Assembly (NCBI RefSeq): GCF_027484945.1
Contig: NZ_JAIXRZ010000021.1
Coordinates: 1 to 35,227, forward strand
Source: Flavobacterium sp.
GTDB taxonomy: Bacteria; Bacteroidota; Bacteroidia; Flavobacteriales; Flavobacteriaceae
Direction of reading: 5' to 3'
Length of the DNA stretch: 35,227 nt
Under the pieces are notes generated by a model, which ran no database searches, had not been told where the DNA came from, and saw only the letters and a program-made list of their open reading frames with translations. Position numbers and translations under genes: made by a program. Below are positions 7,519 to 15,057 of the stretch, one piece after another. Every line of letters begins with the position of its first letter. Within the stretch, counting starts at the first letter, position 1.

Positions 7519-10074
7519 TTAGAACGGATAATTTATCCCAATATTTAGAACGGATTCCGCTAAGTTAATCGATCTCAGCCATTTATTTTCTATTTGTTCA
7601 GAAGGGTTGTAGGTTTTGAAACCAATGTCAAATCGCACTACAAATAATCCTTGGTCGTAACGCAAACCCATTCCGGTACCTACCGCCAATTCTTGTATCG
7701 ATTTCCATCCTTTAAATTGGTATGATTGCTGTTCTACGGCATCAAATACATTCCATATATTTCCGGCATCTACGAAAACAGCGCCATTAAATTTGCCAAA
7801 CAAATTACAACGGTACTCTGCATTTAAAGCAATCTTCATATTGGCCTCGTTAAAATCATTTATACCACCGCTACTCCCTGGACCGAGGCTATAGGGTTGC
7901 CATGCACGGTTATCGTTTGAGCCCCCAGAAAAATAACTCCGTGAAAATGGAATGGTGTTTGAATTTCCATAAGGAACTGCCAAACCTGCAAAAGAACGGA
8001 AAGCGATTGAACTTTTTCCATGTAGGGTCCAGTGCCGTATAAATTCAATTTCACCTTTTAAATATTGTGAGAATTCCACTTCAAAAAAAGTATTGGCTCC
8101 CGATTGATTTTCCAATTGTTTTGAAGCCCTTGCAAATAGAGATAGTAAATTTCCTGCGGACTCAAATTTGGTGCGAATCGAATAAAAGTTATTATCGTTT
8201 ACACCACGACTAGTTGATTTTGAATAGGAAATATTAGATGCAAAAATTAAGTTATTTTCGGTTAATCGTTTTCGCCGTTCTTCAATACTACGGATGGTTT
8301 TCAAATCGTTTGTTGAGGGTGTGATCGACGGATTTGAGCTAAGTGCAGCATTAATAAATCCATTTGTTCCCGAATCGATTGTTAGTTTTCCATCTGCAAA
8401 AAACTCCGGAAAATTAGTATCGGCATCATAAAATAGGGCCAAGTTATTTAAGGCATCGTAGGACGATTTATAGACATTAAAATAGTTGCTGATGTTCAAA
8501 TTCTTTACAAATTGAATATTGAATAGGTCTAAACGGAAGGTTTGATTTTTTCGGGGAATCCAATTATAAGTAAATGCACCTGTAAAGTTTTGTTTGTCTA
8601 AACCAATATTGCGTTGTTTGGCAAAACCAAAGGTAATACTGGTTGTAGGTAACATCGTTTTTGGAAAGATTTTATCAGTATTGAATGGAAAAAATAAACG
8701 CGGAAAATTAAGTTTTGCATCCAAACCAATTTCAGAAATGTTAAAAAAAGTATTATTTGGATTCGCTAATTGGCGAGACGAACCCACATTGCCTCGAAAT
8801 CCTACTTCAAAGGTTTCGGCACCATTGAATACATTGCTAATCCGTAAGGATGTGTTTCCAGCAATACCAAAATCCTGAATGTTGGAATGCGTAAAATCTG
8901 CTGCAGCTCCAAAAGTATATTTCTTTCGTGGCGTTAAAAAGATATTCGCGATTAATCCTCCTTTGTCTTTCGGATCAGGGACATATTGAATGGTTGGATA
9001 TTTAAATACCCTAAGATTGCTCAGGTATTTTGTGGTCAGGGTTGTGTTGTTATCAGAGAAATAACTCCCTTTGGTAATAAATACCGCGTCGGTAATCGCT
9101 TTCGGGCGGTATTTTAATTTTTTTTCACTGTAAAGTACAAAATCTTTATAGGCGACACTATCTTGTATTTTAAATTCATTTTTACTCGTAGTTTGATCGG
9201 TGTAAATAGCTACTTTATTGATTTTATACAAACGGAAAGGTGCTGTTTTTGTCGAATCATTTTCCCTGTATGAATAATCTTTGATGACTAAATTTACATT
9301 TACTTTTTTATTAGTACCAATAGTATCTAAACTATAGCGTATGTAATTTTGTTGGAATAGATAAGCGCCATTATTTCTAAAATCCGCTGTAATACGGTCG
9401 CGTTCCGCATTCAAAATTTCGGTATCGTATTGTTTTCCTGTCTTTATTTGTGACCGATCAGCATGAATACGATACAAAGAATCGAGCATCGGACTCGTAA
9501 TTAGGGTTTTTAAGCTATCTATTTGATAAGGTGAATTTAATTTAACCGCGTATTTTATACCGATTCGCTTTGGAACACTCGTGTCACGCGTTGCCGTTGT
9601 AGCGACGTCAAAATATCCTTTGTTGTAGTAGTATGAATTTAAACGCTTAATTGATTTTCGAACCGCTATTGAATCAAAAACGGAAGGCGCTTCCCCCGTT
9701 TTCATTAAAAAATTACTCAATCCCGAAACCGCAAATGATTGACCTAATCGTTCCACTTGTTTCGCAGAAAGGAGCGAGTTTAATCGTTTTCTTCGGTTGG
9801 GTTTTCGATCTAACCATTGGTTGTAGGCCGAATCGGCTTGTTGACGGGCTAAGTTATAGAGTTGCAGCCGCAGGCGATACCCTAAAATTGACGAATTGGG
9901 TTTTTGATACAATTGAAAAAACACATTTTCATCACGCGTCGGTTTTTCATTCAAAGTAATTTCGTTGCGAATCAATAGCCGCTTTTGTTCTGGAACACGT
10001 TTTGTAATCGTACAGGCAGCAAATAGCAATACGATTCCAAGAAATAATGATATTTTTGTGAGGTGTTTTCGCAA
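7519..10074 (-). CDS. tamL: TamL-like BamA-family outer-membrane assembly lipoprotein
   Basis: Omp85-superfamily protein: POTRA repeats in the N-terminal half (about 30-390) followed by a 16-strand-type C-terminal barrel (surface antigen D15 domain). The protein ends in aromatic-rich beta strands (LNIGINYPF). Bacteroidota TamL differs from TamA in being a lipoprotein. Here a 20-residue signal ends in the lipobox LFAAC (Cys21). The frame is open to an ATG at 10128, but that start puts 18 extra residues before the signal and lies upstream of the best promoter. A TTG at 10074 gives MRKHLTKISLFLGIVLLFAAC, a textbook lipoprotein signal, so it is chosen; the product is 851 residues. Probable role: outer-membrane homeostasis with TamB. 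No tamB is adjacent; fbaA follows. Confidence 0.85.
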   Translation of the reverse strand: MRKHLTKISLFLGIVLLFAACTITKRVPEQKRLLIRNEITLNEKPTRDENVFFQLYQKPNSSILGYRLRLQLYNLARQQADSAYNQWLDRKPNRRKRLNSLLSAKQVERLGQSFAVSGLSNFLMKTGEAPSVFDSIAVRKSIKRLNSYYYNKGYFDVATTATRDTSVPKRIGIKYAVKLNSPYQIDSLKTLITSPMLDSLYRIHADRSQIKTGKQYDTEILNAERDRITADFRNNGAYLFQQNYIRYSLDTIGTNKKVNVNLVIKDYSYRENDSTKTAPFRLYKINKVAIYTDQTTSKNEFKIQDSVAYKDFVLYSEKKLKYRPKAITDAVFITKGSYFSDNNTTLTTKYLSNLRVFKYPTIQYVPDPKDKGGLIANIFLTPRKKYTFGAAADFTHSNIQDFGIAGNTSLRISNVFNGAETFEVGFRGNVGSSRQLANPNNTFFNISEIGLDAKLNFPRLFFPFNTDKIFPKTMLPTTSITFGFAKQRNIGLDKQNFTGAFTYNWIPRKNQTFRLDLFNIQFVKNLNISNYFNVYKSSYDALNNLALFYDADTNFPEFFADGKLTIDSGTNGFINAALSSNPSITPSTNDLKTIRSIEERRKRLTENNLIFASNISYSKSTSRGVNDNNFYSIRTKFESAGNLLSLFARASKQLENQSGANTFFEVEFSQYLKGEIEFIRHWTLHGKSSIAFRSFAGLAVPYGNSNTIPFSRSYFSGGSNDNRAWQPYSLGPGSSGGINDFNEANMKIALNAEYRCNLFGKFNGAVFVDAGNIWNVFDAVEQQSYQFKGWKSIQELAVGTGMGLRYDQGLFVVRFDIGFKTYNPSEQIENKWLRSINLAESVLNIGINYPF

Positions 10075-10092
10075 AAGTTCAAAATATAAATT

Positions 10093-10124
10093 CAAAAGTA
10101 ACGTATTTTTATGGTTAGCAAAAA
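10093..10124 (-). promoter_or_regulatory. Full -33/-7 promoter for tamL inside the start of the divergent methyltransferase gene
   Basis: Minus strand: TTTTTG (10124-10119), 18-bp spacer, TACTTTTG (10100-10093). Both boxes match the Bacteroidota consensus TTTG/TAnnTTTG with acceptable spacing. Transcription would start near 10087, downstream of the ATG at 10128 but about 13 nt before the TTG at 10074. The -33 box occupies codons 3-5 of the plus-strand methyltransferase gene. Confidence 0.7.
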
Positions 10125-10839
10125 CCAAATCAAGTTAATTGCTTCGTTGCAACAAAAAAAGTACCGTGATCAATACGGACTCTTTATCGCCGAAGGTTTC
10201 AAGGTTATTGATGAATTGCTGCAATCTGATTTTGAACTGCAAGGATTATACCAAACCGAATCCCTATTTGGTGCAATAGGCACAGTAGAGCCAACGTTTA
10301 TTACTTCAGCTGAACTAAAAAAAATGTCGGCTTTAACTTCGCCCAATAATTGTTTGGCCGTTTTCAAAATTGCTCCACAAAAGATTCCCAATTATGAAGG
10401 ACTAATTGTAGCTTTAGATGAGGTTCGCGACCCAGGAAATTTAGGGACAATTATTCGTTTGTGTGATTGGTTTGGCGTTACACAATTGGTGTGTAGTTTA
10501 CAATCTGCAGATTGTTACAACCCAAAGGTGGTTCAGGCAACTATGGGATCGCTTAAGCGCGTTAATGTAAGTTATGTTGATTTGGAGTCGTTTTTAGCAA
10601 AATCTTCATTACCCGTTTTAGGAACTTTTATGAATGGTGCAAATGTGTATCAAAGTACATTGCCGCTTCAAGCAATAGTGGTGATGGGCAATGAAGCCAA
10701 TGGGATTCGTCCCGAAATTGAAAAGCATTTAACACAACGATTAGCAATTCCTCGTTTTGGCACTCAACAAGAAACGGAAAGCTTAAATGTGGCTAGTGCA
10801 ACCGCGATTCTATTAAGTGAATTCCGCCGTGGGAATTAA
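10111..10839 (+). CDS. TrmH/SpoU-family RNA 2'-O-methyltransferase (RlmB-like)
   Basis: SAM-dependent ribose methyltransferase acting on tRNA or rRNA. N-terminal substrate-binding domain: MVSKNQIKLIASLQQKKYRD, a typical start, with FIAEG at about 25-29. The C-terminal trefoil-knot SPOUT domain shows all three motifs: motif 1 DPGNLGTIIR (N110, R116), motif 2 VMGNEANGI (191-199) and motif 3 ETESLNVASA (221-230). NPKVVQATMGSLKRV (137-151) is also diagnostic. The exact RNA target (23S G2251 as in RlmB, or tRNA) cannot be decided. The first codons overlap the tamL promoter. The 3' end overlaps the porT stop codon on the other strand. Confidence 0.9.
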   Translation: MVSKNQIKLIASLQQKKYRDQYGLFIAEGFKVIDELLQSDFELQGLYQTESLFGAIGTVEPTFITSAELKKMSALTSPNNCLAVFKIAPQKIPNYEGLIVALDEVRDPGNLGTIIRLCDWFGVTQLVCSLQSADCYNPKVVQATMGSLKRVNVSYVDLESFLAKSSLPVLGTFMNGANVYQSTLPLQAIVVMGNEANGIRPEIEKHLTQRLAIPRFGTQQETESLNVASATAILLSEFRRGN

Positions 10840-11537
10840 TGAAACGTAAAATTTACCAAAAAACCCCGCGTTTTCATACTCGAGATGTTTCCTGTCCACG
10901 GACTGTCGGGATTATTGTCGCGAATCAACTCGTCATTCATTCCAAAAATTCCCCGTATTGAAGGTGAAAATTTGAAATATTCCAAGTAAATATCAATACC
11001 AAACCCCAATTCATAATTATTGGTCCAAGGTTTTACTCGAAAACGTTGCTGGTAATTATCGTCTAGCGATTTTGAGTTGCTAGATAAATTAAGTGTTGCA
11101 TCTAATCCTCCAACTAAATAGGGGCGCACATTACCGACACGTTTTGAAGAAAACTTCAATAATAATGGAAAAGAAATATAGGTTGAACGCACTTCGCGCA
11201 ATGCATCTGAAATTCGCGAAAATCCAGCATAGGTTAGATTCCGTTGGGTATAGTACAATCCGGGTTCAAACCGCAAATCTAAATATTCATGCAAACGTAA
11301 ATTACCCACTAAACCTACGTTGAATCCAGTAGTACCCGAAACCGAAATGTCTGTTGTTGGAGGGTTGAGGTAATCGATTTTAAAATCAAAACTATTAAAT
11401 CCTAAAAAATATCCCCAATGTACACGCTGTTTGTCAAAATTTTCCAAATGTATGATCGGATCTTTAGCAAATAACCCTTTCGTTTGGGCTTGAAGCTCAA
11501 GGGATAGGATTAAAATTAAAAGGATACTTTTTTTCAT
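10836..11537 (-). CDS. porT: PorT/SprT-family type IX secretion outer-membrane protein
   Basis: A 233-residue protein with a Sec signal peptide (MKKSILLILILSLELQAQ, about 1-18) followed by an all-beta, eight-strand-type barrel of the PorT family (outer membrane protein beta-barrel domain). It ends in the aromatic-terminated strand RGFLVNFTFH. PorT (P. gingivalis) and SprT (F. johnsoniae) are required for type IX secretion and, in gliders, for gliding motility. PorT next to ubiE is a layout I recall from flavobacteria, and the sequence fits. It starts 3 bp after the ubiE stop, so the two genes are co-transcribed. Its TAA overlaps the TAA of the convergent methyltransferase, leaving no room for a terminator. 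Confidence 0.85.
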   Translation of the reverse strand: MKKSILLILILSLELQAQTKGLFAKDPIIHLENFDKQRVHWGYFLGFNSFDFKIDYLNPPTTDISVSGTTGFNVGLVGNLRLHEYLDLRFEPGLYYTQRNLTYAGFSRISDALREVRSTYISFPLLLKFSSKRVGNVRPYLVGGLDATLNLSSNSKSLDDNYQQRFRVKPWTNNYELGFGIDIYLEYFKFSPSIRGIFGMNDELIRDNNPDSPWTGNISSMKTRGFLVNFTFH

Positions 11538-11540
11538 AGT

Positions 11541-12269
11541 TTATTTAGATGCCGAATAGATCGTAGCGACCCCAAATGTTTGCGGCATGGCTTTCACGTC
11601 TATAAACCCAATTTTACGTAAAATATTGTTCAATTGTTCACCATACGGGAAAACAGCGGCCGATTCAGATAAATAACCATAGGCAACGCGGTCTTTAGAG
11701 AACAGTTTGCCAATTAAGGGTAGGATCGTAGAAGTGTAAAAACGGTATCCTTGTTTGTAGGGCGTTTTTACTGGAACCGATGTTTCTAATATCACAAAAA
11801 TCCCACCGGGTTTTAAAACACGATGGATTTCAGCTAAACCTTTAGCTAAGGTTTCAAAATTACGAATTCCGAACGAAACGGTAATGGCATCAAAATAGTT
11901 GTCGGAAAAAGGCATTTGTTCTGAATCGCCTAAAACCATCTCAATAATTGATTCTAGGTTTTGCTCTTTGATTTTTTTCTTGCCTACTTCCAACATCCCT
12001 GAAGAAATATCAAGTCCCACAATTTTTGATGCGTTGGTTTGTGCCATAAGAATCGCCAAATCACCGGTTCCTGTGGCTATATCAAGAATCGTTTCCGGTT
12101 GGGTAGCTTTAACCAATTGCAGTACTTTTTTACGCCATTTCACATCGATTCCAAATGAAATTACACGATTTAATCCGTCATAGTTTCCAGAAATCGTGTC
12201 AAACATTTGAGTAACTTGTTCTTTTTTACTCAAATTGGAATCTTTGTATGGAGTTACATTTTTAGCCAT
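11541..12269 (-). CDS. ubiE: Demethylmenaquinone methyltransferase
   Basis: SAM-dependent C-methyltransferase making menaquinone from demethylmenaquinone (called MenG or UbiE). Visible motifs are the UbiE opening [23 protein letters not shown] motif [27 protein letters not shown] and [14 protein letters not shown]. Bacteroidota rely on menaquinone, so the UbiQ branch is not expected. The frame is open to 12542, but that extension lies inside folA and matches nothing. Two in-frame ATGs, 12 bp apart (12281 and 12269), come from a small tandem duplication. The promoter box at 12300-12293 leaves only about 5 nt before the first but about 17 nt before the second. So 12269 ([12 protein letters not shown], 242 residues) is preferred. 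Confidence 0.93.
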   Translation of the reverse strand: MAKNVTPYKDSNLSKKEQVTQMFDTISGNYDGLNRVISFGIDVKWRKKVLQLVKATQPETILDIATGTGDLAILMAQTNASKIVGLDISSGMLEVGKKKIKEQNLESIIEMVLGDSEQMPFSDNYFDAITVSFGIRNFETLAKGLAEIHRVLKPGGIFVILETSVPVKTPYKQGYRFYTSTILPLIGKLFSKDRVAYGYLSESAAVFPYGEQLNNILRKIGFIDVKAMPQTFGVATIYSASK

Positions 12270-12292
12270 TTTTTTAGCCATTTTTAGTGGCG

Positions 12293-12300
12293 CAAAGGTA
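12293..12300 (-). promoter_or_regulatory. -7 promoter element for ubiE-porT (TACCTTTG)
   Basis: Exact TAnnTTTG match on the minus strand, in the gap between the folA stop (12337) and ubiE. The -33 region is weak. It suggests ubiE-porT can be transcribed separately from folA. Confidence 0.6.
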
Positions 12301-12336
12301 GCGAATAAATCGACTTGATGAGGGGAATTTAGGGGA

Positions 12337-12819
12337 TTATCTTTTGAGGAATGTTTGAAATGTAAAACTGTACTTGTGTTTCTCATCCGTTGGATGGAGC
12401 TCTTCATAAACACAATTCCAATGTGAATTGTCAATTTCTGGGAAAAAAGCATCGGCTTCAAAAGAGGCGTGCACACGGGTGAGTTCGACTTTATTGGCAA
12501 ACGGCAATGCCTGATGATAGATTTCTGCACCCCCAATGACAAAATTTTCTTCCGTTGGTAGACAAAGCGCTAAAGCTTCTTCCAACGAGTGCACAACAAT
12601 ACATCCTTCATAAGCATAATCTAATTGCCTTGTGATAATTATGTGTGTTCGGTTGGGCAATGGTTTCGGAAAACTTTCAAAGGTTTTGCGGCCCATGATG
12701 ATATAGTTTCCGGTAGTAAGGGATTTGAATCGCTTAAAATCATCCGGAAGGTGCCATAACAATTGGTTGTCTTTGCCCAAAGCATTGTTTTCAGCTGCGG
12801 CTGCAATTAATGTAATCAT
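12337..12819 (-). CDS. folA: Dihydrofolate reductase
   Basis: NADPH-dependent reduction of dihydrofolate to tetrahydrofolate, the target of trimethoprim. Length (160) is that of chromosomal DHFR. Key residues: start [21 protein letters not shown]22 in LLWHLPDDF, the catalytic acid D27, [10 protein letters not shown] (40-49) for NADPH, and [13 protein letters not shown] near residue 94. It lies about 540 bp from thyA, whose dihydrofolate by-product it recycles. The 55-70 bp gap to ubiE contains a separate promoter. Upstream, TATTTTTA at about -30 is only a near match to the -7 consensus. Confidence 0.97.
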   Translation of the reverse strand: MITLIAAAAENNALGKDNQLLWHLPDDFKRFKSLTTGNYIIMGRKTFESFPKPLPNRTHIIITRQLDYAYEGCIVVHSLEEALALCLPTEENFVIGGAEIYHQALPFANKVELTRVHASFEADAFFPEIDNSHWNCVYEELHPTDEKHKYSFTFQTFLKR

Positions 12820-12967
12820 GAGTTGCTAATTTGCGCCGTAAAAATACAGTGTTTCTAGAAATTGAACTTGATAAAATGGATTTTAAAGCCGATTTTAATA
12901 CAATTTTGGCGTTTGTTGTACGAATAATTCCGGCCAACATGAAAATTTAAATTCACTATTTCAAAAT

Positions 12968-12983
12968 AAGAAAACGTTTTCTT
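12968..12983. repeat. Perfect 16-bp palindrome AAGAAAACGTTTTCTT (operator-like)
   Basis: AAGAAAACGTTTTCTT is its own reverse complement. The centre GAAAACGTTTTC resembles the CG-centred operators of LacI-type repressors, but no such regulator is in the window. A diverged copy (13 of 16 identical) lies at 13131-13146. Confidence 0.5.
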
Positions 12984-13130
12984 GATTTTATTTTTTATAA
13001 AAAGGGTAAAAAAAATAGGAATCCAATTTTAAATAAACCTTACAATTATGAAAATAATAAATCGTTTTTAACGTTCTAAAATAATGAGTATTATACCGTT
13101 ACTTTGTAAAAGCAATCTTTAAATGAAAAT

Positions 13131-13146
13131 AGGAATACGTTTTCTA
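13131..13146. repeat. Second, diverged copy of the 16-bp palindrome
   Basis: AGGAATACGTTTTCTA matches AAGAAAACGTTTTCTT (12968-12983) at 13 of 16 positions, keeping the ACGTTTTCT half intact. Centre-to-centre distance is 163 bp. It overlaps the 18-codon frame downstream of the possible -7 box. Confidence 0.35.
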
Positions 13147-13324
13147 TATTTTAATTGGCTATTTCTGGTACAAATTTAAAGAACGCACAATTTTTCAAAA
13201 GTGGTTTTGTTGAAGTTATAAGTGAAAAGGTATTTAGTAGTTCCTTTCACTTGCGTTACCGAAAAATGCTTTTCAATGCTGATCGCAGTTTTTTTGAAGT
13301 GTAAATTTTGGTTGGTTTGTTTTG

Positions 13325-13353
13325 AAATCCGTCTAGTTTAGGCGGATTTTTTT
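13325..13353 (+). terminator. Intrinsic terminator reading on the plus strand, with no annotated gene upstream
   Basis: Stem AAATCCGTC / GGCGGATTT (one T-G pair) with the 7-nt loop TAGTTTA, followed by TTTT on the plus strand. On the minus strand it is followed by CAAAACAAAC, so it is not a good terminator for the upstream thyA message. It implies a plus-strand transcript in the preceding few hundred bp. Confidence 0.7.
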
Positions 13354-13359
13354 ATGAAA

Positions 13360-14184
13360 CTAAACCGCTACTACTCCTTTGATATGCGGATGCGGATCAT
13401 AGCCTTCCAAGGTGAAGTCTTCAAATTCAAAGGCGAAAATGTCTTTCACATTCGGATTGATTTTCATCGTGGGTAAGGGGCGTGGCTCCCGACTCAATTG
13501 CAATTCCAGTTGTTCAAAGTGGTTGTTGTAAATGTGCGCATCACCAAAGGTGTGAATAAAATCACCCGGTTGTAAATCGCATACTTGTGCAATCATCATC
13601 GTTAATAACGCATAGGAAGCAATGTTAAAAGGAACACCCAAAAAGATATCGGCACTGCGCTGGTACAATTGACAGGATAATTTTCCTTCGGCAACATAAA
13701 ATTGAAAAAAGGCATGGCAGGGGGGGAGTGCTGCTTTTCCGTTGGACACATTTTCTGCAAATGAAACTGAAGTATCGGGTAAAACAGAAGGATTCCAAGC
13801 AGAAATCAACATACGACGACTGTTTGGGTTTTGCTTTAAAGTGGTAATCAATTCGGCTATTTGATCAATGTTTTTGCTGTCCCAATTACGCCATTGGTGG
13901 CCATATACCGGACCCAAATCGCCGTTTTCATCAGCCCATTCATCCCAAATACGCACTCCGTTTTCTTGTAAATAGCCAATGTTAGTTTCTCCTCTCAAAA
14001 ACCATAACAATTCATAGATGATGGATTTTAAATGGAGTTTTTTAGTGGTAACCATTGGAAAACCTTCACTGAGGTCAAATCGCATTTGGTATCCGAATAT
14101 ACTTTTAGTTCCGGTTCCGGTGCGGTCGCCTTTTTGTACGCCGTGTTCTAAAACGTGTTTAACGAGGTCATGGTACTGTTTCAC
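13360..14184 (-). CDS. thyA: Thymidylate synthase
   Basis: Makes dTMP from dUMP using methylene-THF, releasing dihydrofolate for FolA. The 274 residues show [12 protein letters not shown] (20-31), the nucleophile C156 in [32 protein letters not shown] and the C-terminal DPHPHIKG. It is about 10 residues longer than E. coli ThyA, mostly from a small insert before the catalytic cysteine ([12 protein letters not shown]). The start MKQYHDLV at 14184 lies 12 bp after the stop of the bifunctional-nuclease gene, so the two are co-transcribed. No clear terminator of its own is visible on the minus strand. Confidence 0.98.
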   Translation of the reverse strand: MKQYHDLVKHVLEHGVQKGDRTGTGTKSIFGYQMRFDLSEGFPMVTTKKLHLKSIIYELLWFLRGETNIGYLQENGVRIWDEWADENGDLGPVYGHQWRNWDSKNIDQIAELITTLKQNPNSRRMLISAWNPSVLPDTSVSFAENVSNGKAALPPCHAFFQFYVAEGKLSCQLYQRSADIFLGVPFNIASYALLTMMIAQVCDLQPGDFIHTFGDAHIYNNHFEQLELQLSREPRPLPTMKINPNVKDIFAFEFEDFTLEGYDPHPHIKGVVAV

Positions 14185-14196
14185 TTTGGACTATTT

Positions 14197-14817
14197 TTAA
14201 GATTCACGTTTGGATATTTCGTCACGGATACGCGCTGCTTTTTCGTAATCTTCGTCTTGAACTGCCGCTTCCAATAGGTCATTTAGTTCGGATAAACTGT
14301 AGGTGTTGAAACCGCTACCTGCCGTTGGGGTCGATTCATTAGAATCTCCAAAAGTTTCAGGTTCAGAAAGTACGCCGTCCGTTTGTTCTCCTTCATTACT
14401 CGTTGGATTTAAGTAAATCCCCGCTTTATCCAAAATATTTTTATACGTAAAAATCGGAGCTTGAAAACGCAGCGCTAGCGCAATAGCATCCGAAGTTCGC
14501 GCATCGATTATTTCTTCAATTTTATCCCGTTCACAAATAATACTTGAGAAAAACACACCATCAACGAGTTTATGAATAATTACTTGTTTAACCACGATAT
14601 CAAAACGATCGGCAAAGCTCTTGAATAAGTCGTGTGTCAATGGACGGGGAGGTTTGATTTCTTTTTCAAGCGCAATAGCAATCGATTGGGCTTCAAACGC
14701 ACCAATAACAATAGGAAGTTTTCGTTCGCCATCCACCTCATTTAAGATCAGTGCATAGGCGCCGTTTTGGGTCTGACTATATGAAATACCTTTAATATTC
14801 AGTTTAACTAAACTCAT
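14197..14817 (-). CDS. Bifunctional nuclease family protein (DUF151) with C-terminal UVR motif
   Basis: The N-terminal BFN/DUF151 domain (about 1-130) carries the family signatures LPIVIGAFEAQSIA (34-47), RPLTHDLFKS (58-67) and the DARTSDAIALALRFQAPIF block (about 105-123). A low-complexity acidic linker (about 138-170) leads to a UvrB/UvrC-type helical hairpin (about 172-204, LEAAVQDEDYEKAARIRDEI). BFN proteins have been described as weak DNase/RNases in plants, but their bacterial role is uncertain. The UVR motif is a protein-protein interaction hairpin and suggests binding to a repair or protease partner. It lies immediately upstream of thyA. Confidence 0.88.
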   Translation of the reverse strand: MSLVKLNIKGISYSQTQNGAYALILNEVDGERKLPIVIGAFEAQSIAIALEKEIKPPRPLTHDLFKSFADRFDIVVKQVIIHKLVDGVFFSSIICERDKIEEIIDARTSDAIALALRFQAPIFTYKNILDKAGIYLNPTSNEGEQTDGVLSEPETFGDSNESTPTAGSGFNTYSLSELNDLLEAAVQDEDYEKAARIRDEISKRES

Positions 14818-14997
14818 AATTCACTTAAATCATTACGACTTTAAAACCGTAATACCGATGATCACTATTGCTTGATTTACCTTTATTCTATTCGCACTAT
14901 CGTTTTAGAGAAATCGGTTACCCAAAATACAATTGAAGATAGATGCAACAATATGTACTGCAAAATAACAAAAAGATTTGCTTATATTTTAAAAAAA

Positions 14998-15028
14998 TAA
15001 GCCGTTTGTTATTTACTCAAACGGCTTA
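14998..15028 (-). terminator. Intrinsic terminator of the etfBA operon
   Basis: Perfect 11-bp stem TAAGCCGTTTG / CAAACGGCTTA with a 9-nt loop. On the minus strand it is followed by TTTTTTT (complement of 14991-14997). It sits about 30 bp after the etfA stop. Confidence 0.9.
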
Positions 15029-15057
15029 AAGTATTTAGATGCTATTTTAAGGATTCG

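Larger units (their letters stand above)
12820..13359. other. 540-bp intergenic region between folA and thyA with structured DNA
   Basis: No convincing protein gene. It is very AT-rich. In order it holds a 24-codon plus-strand frame (12876-12950), a perfect 16-bp palindrome (12968-12983) and a near consensus -7 box TTACTTTG (13099-13106). These are followed by an 18-codon plus-strand frame for a hydrophobic peptide beginning MKIGIRFLYFNW (13123-13179), with a near copy of the palindrome inside it (13131-13146). Last come a hairpin AAGTGAAAAGG / CCTTTCACTT (about 13220-13251) and a plus-strand terminator (13325-13353). Together these suggest a short plus-strand transcript. None of the small frames is supported as a gene by sequence alone. 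Confidence 0.5.

Noticed and set aside
12282..12542. N-terminal extension of the ubiE frame by 87 residues
   Set aside because: It overlaps folA in another frame, has no family similarity, and a promoter box lies downstream of its start.
12876..12950. 24-codon plus-strand frame after folA
   Set aside because: No consensus promoter before it, and a frame of this length is expected by chance; listed only as part of the intergenic region.
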